Below, piece after piece: positions 15,604-22,184 of a stretch of DNA of 32,815 nucleotides. Made by a program: the position numbers and the translations under genes. Where the stretch lies: positions 1 through 32,815 of the forward strand of contig RZYB01000011.1 of NCBI GenBank assembly GCA_009930495.1, written 5' to 3'. The DNA is from Deltaproteobacteria bacterium (lineage in GTDB: Bacteria; Desulfobacterota; Desulfovibrionia; Desulfovibrionales; Desulfomicrobiaceae). A model generated the notes under the pieces. The model was not told the origin of the DNA and did no database searches. It saw nothing but the letters and a program-made list of their open reading frames with translations. Numbering within the stretch: position 1 is the first letter of the stretch; each line of letters starts with the position of its first letter.

Positions 15604-16641
15604 ATGACTACCCGAATCACCCCCGGCGAGGCCCGGTACATCTGGGACATGCACGATGTCTTCACCCTGGGCGGACTGGCCCACGAACGCCGTCTGACCA
15701 TGCATCCGGAAAAAATCGTGACCTACATCGTGGACCGCAACATCAATTACACCAATATCTGCATTTCGGCCTGCAAATTCTGCGCGTTCTTCAGAGGTCC
15801 GGGCGAGAACGGCGGTTATGTCCTGCCCACCGAGGACATCCTGGCCAAGGTCCAGGAAACCGTGGATCTGGGCGGCTATCAGATCCTGCTTCAGGGCGGC
15901 ATGAACCCGGATCTGCCCCTTTCCTATTACACGGACCTTCTGGCTACCCTGAAACGCCATTTCCCACAGGTCGCGGTGCACGGGTTCTCGCCGTCGGAAA
16001 TCTGGTTCATGAGCCAGGAAGCCAGGCGTCCCCTGGCCGAAATCATCACGAAATTACGCGCCGCCGGCCTGGATTCCATCCCCGGCGGCGGGGCGGAAAT
16101 CCTGGTGAACGAAGTCCGCTCCCGTGTCTCGCCGCGCAAATGCACCGCCGATGAATGGCTGCAGGTCATGGAAACGGCCCACGGGCTGGGGATGCGCACC
16201 ACGGCGACCATGATGTTCGGCCAGGGCGAAACCTTCGAGCAGCGGATCGAGCATCTGGAACGCCTGCGCGAACTTCAGGACCGCACCGGCGGCTTCACGG
16301 CCTTTATCCCCTGGACCTTCCAGCCCCGCAACACGCGCATGGAAATGCCCGAAACCTCGTCCCACGAGTACCTCAAATTTCTGGCGCTAAGCCGCCTCTA
16401 TCTGGACAACATTGACAATATCCAGGCGTCCTGGGTCACCCAGGGCCCCATGGTCGGACAGCTGGCCCTGCTTTGGGGCGCCAACGATTTCGGCTCGACC
16501 ATGATCGAGGAAAACGTGGTCGCGGCCACCGGCGTGCATTTCCGTCTGCCGGAAAAAGCCCTGCGCACCCTGGTCGAACGGGCCGGGTTCACCCCTCGGC
16601 GCCGGACCATGGACTACACCCTGTGCGAGGCGGCACAATGA
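15604..16641 (+). CDS. mqnC: Cyclic dehypoxanthinyl futalosine synthase (radical SAM)
   Basis: This 345-residue radical SAM enzyme cyclises dehypoxanthine futalosine in the futalosine route to menaquinone, the respiratory quinone of sulfate reducers. The 4Fe-4S/SAM motif is C53-x3-C57-x2-C60 (CISACKFC). Other family signatures are YIVDRNINYTNIC, LLQGGMNPDLP, DSIPGGGAEIL and AWVTQGP-like SWVTQGPMVGQ. The start follows AAGGAAAC; an upstream in-frame extension has no homology. mqnA, mqnD and mqnE are not in this window. The stop overlaps the next start in ATGA, so mqnC heads a run of five co-directional genes. Confidence 0.93.
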   Translation: MTTRITPGEARYIWDMHDVFTLGGLAHERRLTMHPEKIVTYIVDRNINYTNICISACKFCAFFRGPGENGGYVLPTEDILAKVQETVDLGGYQILLQGGMNPDLPLSYYTDLLATLKRHFPQVAVHGFSPSEIWFMSQEARRPLAEIITKLRAAGLDSIPGGGAEILVNEVRSRVSPRKCTADEWLQVMETAHGLGMRTTATMMFGQGETFEQRIEHLERLRELQDRTGGFTAFIPWTFQPRNTRMEMPETSSHEYLKFLALSRLYLDNIDNIQASWVTQGPMVGQLALLWGANDFGSTMIEENVVAATGVHFRLPEKALRTLVERAGFTPRRRTMDYTLCEAAQ

Positions 16642-17864
16642 CATTCACCACGCTGGAACAGCTCCCCCTGTCCGAAGTCCGCGCCCGCGCGGACCGGCTG
16701 CGCGCCCATGTGCGCGAACTCTACCCCAATGCCTCGGGACTGCTCGTTTTCTCCCGGCTGTCCATATATTACCTGAGTGGGTCCTGGGCCAACGGCATGC
16801 TCTGGGCGCCTCTCGATGGCGATCCCGTTCTGCTCTGCCGCAAAGGCCTGGAAAGATCGCGGTTGGATTCGCCCCTGGCCCAGATCCTGGAATACAAATC
16901 CTACTCCCAGGTGCCAGGCCTGCTCAAGGAAGCTGGAGCACCCCTGGGCGACGAGGTCGCCGTGGAAATGTCCGGACTGCCCTGGTCCATGGGCGAACTG
17001 CTGCGAAGCAAGCTGCCAGGCGTGTCCTTCGTGTCCGGCGACATGGCCATCAACTGGACCCGGGCCGTGAAGACCGAGTGGGAACTAAACAAACTGCGCT
17101 TGGCCGGAGCCCGGCACGACCGGGCCCTGAACGACACCCTGCCCGACCTCATCCGCCCGGGCATGACCGAACGCGAAATCTCCCTGGCTGTGTGGGACGC
17201 CTTTTACCGGCACGGACACCAGGGCATGATGCGCATGCAGAACGCGGGCGAGGAAATTTTCCTCGGCCATGTCGCGGCCGGCGATTCGGGCAATTACCCC
17301 AGCGTTTTCAATGGGCCCCTGGGCTTGCGCGGAGCCCATCCGGTGCTTCCCTTTCTGGGCTACGCCGGCAAGGTCTGGAAAAAAGACGAACCCCTGGCCA
17401 TCGACTGTGGCTTCTGTCTGGAAGGCTATCACACGGACAAAACCCAGATTTACTGGCAGGACGAATCGCGCGTCCCGGAAGCGGCCGAGGTGGCACAAGA
17501 TTTCTGCCAACAAATCCAAGACTATCTGGCAGGCCACCTGAAGCCCGGCGCAATACCGGCGCACCTGTACCGTGAATGCATCAAAATCGCCCTTCAAAAC
17601 GACTTGGGCGAGGGGTTCATGGGACTGGGCCGGAACAAAGTCGGCTTCCTGGGACACGGCATCGGCCTGGCCATCGACGAATGGCCGGTGATCGCGCCGT
17701 CTTTCGAGCGCCCCCTCGAGGAAAACATGGTCCTGGCCCTGGAACCCAAGATCGGCATCCCGGGTCTGGGCATGGTCGGCGTGGAAAACACGTTTCTGGT
17801 CACGCCCGCTGGTGGTCAAAGTTTGACAGGAGAACGATTTGGCCCCACGTTTATTTCGTGCTAG
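16638..17864 (+). CDS. M24 family metallopeptidase (Xaa-Pro aminopeptidase-like)
   Basis: This 408-residue protein has a creatinase-like N-terminal domain (about 1-150) and a pita-bread M24 catalytic domain. All five metal ligands of M24 enzymes appear present: D256 (IDCGF), D267 (YHTDKTQ), H340 (GHGIG), E369 (LALEPK) and E383 (VGVENTF). It is therefore probably an active dinuclear-metal aminopeptidase cleaving X-Pro bonds. Whether it has a more specific substrate cannot be read from the sequence. The start overlaps the mqnC stop by 4 nt; the longer open frame upstream lies inside mqnC. A gap of 32 nt separates it from the NYN gene. Confidence 0.9.
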   Translation: MTFTTLEQLPLSEVRARADRLRAHVRELYPNASGLLVFSRLSIYYLSGSWANGMLWAPLDGDPVLLCRKGLERSRLDSPLAQILEYKSYSQVPGLLKEAGAPLGDEVAVEMSGLPWSMGELLRSKLPGVSFVSGDMAINWTRAVKTEWELNKLRLAGARHDRALNDTLPDLIRPGMTEREISLAVWDAFYRHGHQGMMRMQNAGEEIFLGHVAAGDSGNYPSVFNGPLGLRGAHPVLPFLGYAGKVWKKDEPLAIDCGFCLEGYHTDKTQIYWQDESRVPEAAEVAQDFCQQIQDYLAGHLKPGAIPAHLYRECIKIALQNDLGEGFMGLGRNKVGFLGHGIGLAIDEWPVIAPSFERPLEENMVLALEPKIGIPGLGMVGVENTFLVTPAGGQSLTGERFGPTFISC

Positions 17865-17896
17865 AAGACAGATGCCCGAGAACCCACAGAGGATAC

Positions 17897-18526
17897 ATGC
17901 CCGAAAAACGCAAGCTCTGGCTCATTGATGCCGGATACATGTTCAATGCCCGCCATAGTGTCCGCAGCGGATATGAATTCAGCTACTTAAAGCTTCGCCA
18001 GTACCTGGAGCAGGATGGCCCCATCTGGCGGGCCTACTACTTGAACTCAACCCCCAATCCACCCAGCGACGCCCAGGACAATTTCCACCGTTGGTTGCGC
18101 AGCGGGCCGCCCTTTGGTCCCAAGATCATCACCAAATTCTACAGCCTCAAGCAGCAACGCGCCGACAAGGCCTATTGCGAGGAATGCGGCCAAAAAGTGC
18201 AGCTTCGTTGCCAGAACCAAACCGGAGATGTCACCCACCGCGTTTTCAACGAAATCCAGAAAGGCGTGGACGTGGCCATCGCCACGTTGTCCCTGATCAA
18301 CCAGAACAATTACGACACGCTGCTTTTATCCTCGGGAGATTCCGATCTGCTTGACGCCGTCGAATATCTCTCGGTCCAGGGCAAGGGCATCGAACTGGTC
18401 GTCTTCCGGGACGGCGTGTCTTCGGAATTGCAATGCCGGGCGGATCATATCCACTGGATCAACGACTTCGCGACCGAAGTCGACAACCTCCACCGGGATT
18501 CGAACGGAGAAGGCACGACACCCTGA
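17897..18526 (+). CDS. NYN/PIN-like domain protein with an internal cysteine cluster
   Basis: This 209-residue protein has a LabA/DUF88-type NYN fold, related to PIN ribonucleases. The acidic positions are in place: D11 in LIDAGYMFN, the KGVDVAIATLSL helix, and LLLSSGDSDLLDAVEYL. A metal-dependent RNase activity is expected from the family, but the substrate is unknown. Inserted in the fold is C94-x2-C97-x7-C105 with H114 nearby, a possible Zn site not standard for the family. The start is supported by AGAGGATAC just before ATG. It lies 27 nt upstream of the hemolysin-III-like gene. Confidence 0.85.
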   Translation: MPEKRKLWLIDAGYMFNARHSVRSGYEFSYLKLRQYLEQDGPIWRAYYLNSTPNPPSDAQDNFHRWLRSGPPFGPKIITKFYSLKQQRADKAYCEECGQKVQLRCQNQTGDVTHRVFNEIQKGVDVAIATLSLINQNNYDTLLLSSGDSDLLDAVEYLSVQGKGIELVVFRDGVSSELQCRADHIHWINDFATEVDNLHRDSNGEGTTP

Positions 18527-18553
18527 TCGACCGTTTTCGACACGGGAGGAAAC

Positions 18554-19204
18554 ATGCGCAAGGAAGACGTGATTACTCGGTACACGCCTGGCGAGGAAAT
18601 CGCCAACGCCATCACCCACGCCATCGCCACGGGGCTGTCCATCGCCGCCCTGGTGGTGCTCATCGTCGCGGCCGCGTCCTCGGGCACGGCCTGGCACATT
18701 GTCAGTTTCTCAATTTTTGGCTCGACCCTGATCCTGCTCTACCTGGCGTCCACCCTCTACCACGCCATTCCCGTGGCCAGGGCCAAACGCCTCCTCAAAA
18801 CCCTGGACCACAGCGCCATTTTTCTGCTCATCGCCGGCACCTACACCCCGTTCATGCTCGGCAGCCTGCGCGGCCCAACTGGTTGGACCATCTTCGGTGT
18901 GATCTGGGGATTGGCCGTGGCCGGGGTGATTCTCAAATGCTGCTGCGTGTATCGCTTCAAGCGGTTGTCCCTGGCCGTGTACATCGGCATGGGCTGGCTC
19001 TGCCTGTTGGCAGGGCGGGATCTTGTCGAAAAACTGCCGTCCACGAGCCTCGTTTTCCTGGCCCTGGGCGGAGCCGCCTACAGCCTGGGCGTTATCTTCT
19101 ACGTCTGGAAGCGTCTGCCCTATGGCCACGCCATCTGGCATCTGTTCGTGATCGCCGGCAGCGTCCTGCATTTTTTCTCGGTCCTGCACACCCTGCCGGC
19201 CTGA
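18554..19204 (+). CDS. Hemolysin III / PAQR family membrane protein
   Basis: This 216-residue protein has about seven transmembrane helices and the conserved HlyIII/PAQR motifs: EEIANAITHAIATGL near the N-terminus, STLYHAIP, LDHSAIFLLIAGTYTPF and HAIWHLFVIAGS. The conserved Ser, Asp and His residues form the zinc-dependent hydrolase-like site known in PAQR receptors. Bacterial members are often annotated hemolysin III, but their physiological role is unclear, and a haemolytic role should not be assumed. A good ribosome-binding site, GGGAGGAAAC, precedes the ATG. It is followed after 4 nt by the GIY-YIG gene. Confidence 0.9.
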   Translation: MRKEDVITRYTPGEEIANAITHAIATGLSIAALVVLIVAAASSGTAWHIVSFSIFGSTLILLYLASTLYHAIPVARAKRLLKTLDHSAIFLLIAGTYTPFMLGSLRGPTGWTIFGVIWGLAVAGVILKCCCVYRFKRLSLAVYIGMGWLCLLAGRDLVEKLPSTSLVFLALGGAAYSLGVIFYVWKRLPYGHAIWHLFVIAGSVLHFFSVLHTLPA

Positions 19205-19208
19205 TTCC

Positions 19209-19502
19209 ATGACGGACTGGTTTCTGTACGTGATCCGCTGCGCCGACGGCACCCTGTACACAGGCGTGACCACGGACGTGCTCCGGCGTTTCGCCGAGCA
19301 TGCATCCGGCGGGCCCAGGGCGGCCAAGTACCTGCGTGGCCGGGCGCCCCTGGAACTGGTTTTCTGGACAGAAATCGGCCCCAAATCCACGGCCCTGTCC
19401 CTGGAAAAGCGTTTCAAGGCCCTGTCCCGGGCCCGCAAGCACGCTCTCGTCTCGGACCAGACGGCCTGGGCCGATTTCCGAAACACATGCCCCGCGCCAT
19501 GA
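19209..19502 (+). CDS. GIY-YIG nuclease-superfamily protein (YhbQ/UPF0213-like)
   Basis: This 97-residue single-domain protein has the GIY-YIG core: LYVIRCADGTLYTGVTTD, then R and H (LRRFAEH), and the catalytic-type glutamate in SLEKRFKAL. It belongs with the small YhbQ/UPF0213 proteins, whose role (possibly DNA repair) is not settled. It starts 4 nt after the stop of the HlyIII-like gene and is the last gene of the mqnC run. A 12-bp hairpin follows the stop by 4 bp. Confidence 0.9.
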   Translation: MTDWFLYVIRCADGTLYTGVTTDVLRRFAEHASGGPRAAKYLRGRAPLELVFWTEIGPKSTALSLEKRFKALSRARKHALVSDQTAWADFRNTCPAP

Positions 19503-19506
19503 ACAA

Positions 19507-19534
19507 CGAAGCCACACCCTGGGGTGTGGCTTCG
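19507..19534. terminator. Bidirectional hairpin between two convergent operons
   Basis: CGAAGCCACACC (19507-19518) pairs perfectly with GGTGTGGCTTCG (19523-19534) around a CTGG tetraloop. On the minus strand it is followed by TTGTTC. It ends the mqnC run and probably also the opposing four-gene run. Confidence 0.75.
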
Positions 19535-19569
19535 CGAACCAATACGCATCAAACGAATCGCGCCGTGAT

Positions 19570-19920
19570 TTAACCCCGCCGGCTGAGCAGCCGGGGCGCG
19601 ATGGGGGTGATGATGGCGCCATCGCGATATCCTCCCATCCGTTTGGTCTCGGAGCGCAGTTTGAGCAACTCTTCCTTCAGGGCTTTGTGCAACAGCATGG
19701 CTTCGTTGCGCAGCCGAGTGTTGACGGCCTGCATCTGCACGAGCTTGTCCCGGAAGGCATCGTCCCGCCCCTGGGACCCCGCGGCCATGAACTCGAAAAT
19801 GGCCTGTTCGCGCTGGGCCAGGGCATCCGCCAAACCCTCGGTGTCCTTCTGGGCAAGACACGCGGCTTCCCGCCTTTCGAGGGCGCCAATGTGTTCATAC
19901 CGGCTTTGAAGATCAGACAT
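19570..19920 (-). CDS. Small coiled-coil protein (possible FliT/FlgN-like chaperone)
   Basis: I do not firmly recognise this 116-residue protein. It is helical and charged, with leucine-rich heptads (LQSRYEHIGALERREA; LALAQREQ-like LADALAQREQAIFEFM; NEAMLLHKALKEELLKLRSE), and a basic C-terminus. The size and heptad pattern resemble FliT/FlgN-type flagellar export chaperones, but no flagellar gene is visible in the window, so this is a weak guess. Its start overlaps the previous gene by 8 nt, meaning the two are translationally coupled and their products likely work together. Confidence 0.6.
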   Translation of the reverse strand: MSDLQSRYEHIGALERREAACLAQKDTEGLADALAQREQAIFEFMAAGSQGRDDAFRDKLVQMQAVNTRLRNEAMLLHKALKEELLKLRSETKRMGGYRDGAIITPIAPRLLSRRG

Positions 19921-20530
19921 GGGTTTCCTTCCTGAGAGCCGCTTTCAAGGACTCCCGCAGATGGGCCACGATGGTCTTGGTTTTTTCCACCAGCGGCAGG
20001 TATTCGTATTCCAACAAATCCGCGAGCAAAATCCAGTCCTCGTTTTCCTGGATCTCGATCATCTCCGTGAAAAGCGAGGACAGATCCGCCAGGGAATTTT
20101 CAAACTCCTCCGAGGAATCCAGGGCGAATTCTCCGCGAAGCACGCCCACCATGCCCAGAAAATCCCGGTTGACCTCGATCAGATCCCCGTACAATTCCAG
20201 GGCCTGGGCGTCGTCGGCCATGCGGAAGCTGTCCGCCACCCGCTGGCCCGCCTTGGACATGAGGCTGACCACCTTGTACAGTTCCCGCGTGATGCTTTGC
20301 GCCATCTCGATCAGCGGCACGGAAACGATTTCGACCCGGTCGATAGAGGCGGTTTCCATGTCCTCGGCCTGATGGGGATAAATCTCCGAAAACGCCTCGT
20401 TATTGACGAGCACGTCCGTGACCACTCTGCGCTGCATGCGCTCGTCTTCCATGACTTTTTCTATAATCTGTTCGAGATTCTCAAAATTCGCGACCTCGAG
20501 CAGGCTGTTTTGACCGTCGACTATGATCAT
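19913..20530 (-). CDS. Hypothetical protein with a beta-rich N-terminus and helical C-terminus
   Basis: This 205-residue protein has two parts. Residues 1-75 (MIIVDGQNSLLEVANFENLE, then VVTDVLVNNEAFSEIYP and IDRVEIVSVP) look like a small beta-grasp-type module. I recall this module at the front of uncharacterised proteins in other anaerobes. The rest is acidic and all-helical (FALDSSEEFENSLADLSSLF). No enzyme motif, cysteine cluster or signal peptide is seen. The start is the ATG at 20530, which has GGAGG 8 nt upstream; a GTG 15 nt earlier is too close to that site. It lies 44 nt after the GT9 gene and overlaps the next gene by 8 nt. Confidence 0.7.
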   Translation of the reverse strand: MIIVDGQNSLLEVANFENLEQIIEKVMEDERMQRRVVTDVLVNNEAFSEIYPHQAEDMETASIDRVEIVSVPLIEMAQSITRELYKVVSLMSKAGQRVADSFRMADDAQALELYGDLIEVNRDFLGMVGVLRGEFALDSSEEFENSLADLSSLFTEMIEIQENEDWILLADLLEYEYLPLVEKTKTIVAHLRESLKAALRKETHV

Positions 20531-20574
20531 TTCCCTGTCCTCCACGTTGGGATATTTTTACCGCACGCCAAGGA

Positions 20575-22110
20575 CTAATCAACATCCATGCCAAGACAGT
20601 TTTGAAACGCGGTCAAAAGCGCGCCATAGCGACCGCACAACGCCACGAAACCCTCCATGGACCGGGCGGCCTCCTGGGATTGGTACATCCACATCGGACC
20701 CAAAACCCCAAGCCCGCGACTCGCGTCCAAAAAATCCTGAAAATTTTGGCAATTAACGAGAAATTTCTTCCGAATCGACTCCGGCGCCCCCCGGATGAGC
20801 AGCCGGGCCTGTTCCTCGACCAAGGTCAATAACAGCAGACCGCGCTCCAGATCAGCCCGTAACGACCGCTTGAAGGGAGATGGTCGCCAGATGGGGGCCG
20901 GGATTCCCATGACGGCACTTCTGTCAAGAAACTGACGATAAATTCCACGCTGCTCCTGAATCCAGCTCGAACGATCGCCGTGGCCGCCTGGCGAGATATC
21001 CTCCAGGTCCATGAACCCGTGTCCGTCGCGCTTGGCGACCCAAACGCGCGCGCCCAACTCCGAGGACGCGGTCCACTGCCCGGAACGGGCAAAAGCCACG
21101 ATCATGGCTCCGACCGCCTCCGGATCGATCCGCTCGCGGCAGGCCAGACCGTGGGGACATTGCCGGCCAAAGGTGCACGGACGACAGGGTATGTCCGGCT
21201 CCAGGCTGATGGACCCGACCTGGTACGGTCCGGTGTCAAAGGGCTGGGCCGTGGCCAAGAATATGGCCACCACCGGCACGCCCAGGCCAGCGGCCAGATG
21301 CATGGTGCCGGTATCGTTGGTCAGCAGAAGGCGCGTCCGGGTCAGGACCGCGGCCAGTGTCGGGATGTTTGTCCGGCCGATCAGGTTCGTGAACGGGTAA
21401 TCGGCGCCGTGGCCGAAGGCCTCCCCAAGATGGGCTTCGGCACCGGTCCCCAGCAAAACAGGGCGCAAACCCACCTCCCGCCACAGCACCCGCCCGACGC
21501 GGACAAAGGCATCGACGGGCCAACGCCGATAATCCTGGCTGGCCCCGAGCTGGAAAGCCACCAAGTCCGAATCCGCGCCCAGCAGGGCGTCGGCCCGCGC
21601 CAAGGCCTCGGAATCCGGACGCTTCAGGGCAAAAGAACCAGGCGACAGGCCGGCCACGCGTTGGAAAAGATCGACCAGATTGAACGGGCTGCACCCTCTG
21701 TGCTTGGACGCGGCCTGCAGAAAAGCGGCCCATGGCGAAGAATATTGGCCAAATCCAAAGGCGTCGAGGCCAAAGCCATCCCCGGCATGGCCCAGGGACT
21801 GGCCCAGCAGTCGGGCCGAAAGCGTTGGGGTCAAATTCAGAATTCGGTCGGGATGGGTCCGCAGACACTGCTCGCTCCATAGCCGCAGGGCGGCCACGGC
21901 CAGGGGCCACCCCTGATCGACCAGGGCCAAAAACCTGGCTCCAGGCAGGGGAACGACCGCGTCCAGGTCCCGCAGCAGGGCCGTGGCGCCCTGGAAAGTG
22001 TCCAGACACACCAAACTGGTCCGGTGCCCGGCGGCCTTGAGGCCGCTCAGCACGGGCTGGGTCTGGAGCAAATCCCCGAAGCGGGTCAGATTGACGACCA
22101 AGGTATGCAT
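20575..22110 (-). CDS. Glycosyltransferase family 9 protein (heptosyltransferase-like) with C-terminal extension
   Basis: This 511-residue protein has the GT9 fold in residues 1 to about 330: NLTRFGDLLQTQPVLSGLK at the N-terminus, and the nucleotide-sugar-binding half with PVLLGTGAE and LLTNDTGTMHLAAGLGVPVV. GT9 enzymes add heptose or related sugars, usually to lipopolysaccharide core, though some modify flagellin or other proteins. After the GT9 core comes C309-x2-C312-x5-C318-x5-C324, a four-cysteine motif that may bind metal. It is followed by about 185 further residues, mostly helical, absent from ordinary heptosyltransferases. The start is the ATG preceded by GGAGAGTGTC. It lies 74 nt downstream of the TPR gene in the same run. 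Confidence 0.85.
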   Translation of the reverse strand: MHTLVVNLTRFGDLLQTQPVLSGLKAAGHRTSLVCLDTFQGATALLRDLDAVVPLPGARFLALVDQGWPLAVAALRLWSEQCLRTHPDRILNLTPTLSARLLGQSLGHAGDGFGLDAFGFGQYSSPWAAFLQAASKHRGCSPFNLVDLFQRVAGLSPGSFALKRPDSEALARADALLGADSDLVAFQLGASQDYRRWPVDAFVRVGRVLWREVGLRPVLLGTGAEAHLGEAFGHGADYPFTNLIGRTNIPTLAAVLTRTRLLLTNDTGTMHLAAGLGVPVVAIFLATAQPFDTGPYQVGSISLEPDIPCRPCTFGRQCPHGLACRERIDPEAVGAMIVAFARSGQWTASSELGARVWVAKRDGHGFMDLEDISPGGHGDRSSWIQEQRGIYRQFLDRSAVMGIPAPIWRPSPFKRSLRADLERGLLLLTLVEEQARLLIRGAPESIRKKFLVNCQNFQDFLDASRGLGVLGPMWMYQSQEAARSMEGFVALCGRYGALLTAFQNCLGMDVD

Positions 22111-22184
22111 GACACTCTCCACGGACAAACCGCACGGCGGACACTCGAAAAGCACGCGACGCTAGGCCGCGCCGGGCCCAGGGG

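Noticed and set aside
20531-20545. A GTG start five codons upstream for the 205-residue protein.
   Set aside because: The GTG is part of the GTGGAGG ribosome-binding region itself, and the ATG at 20530 has ideal spacing to GGAGG.
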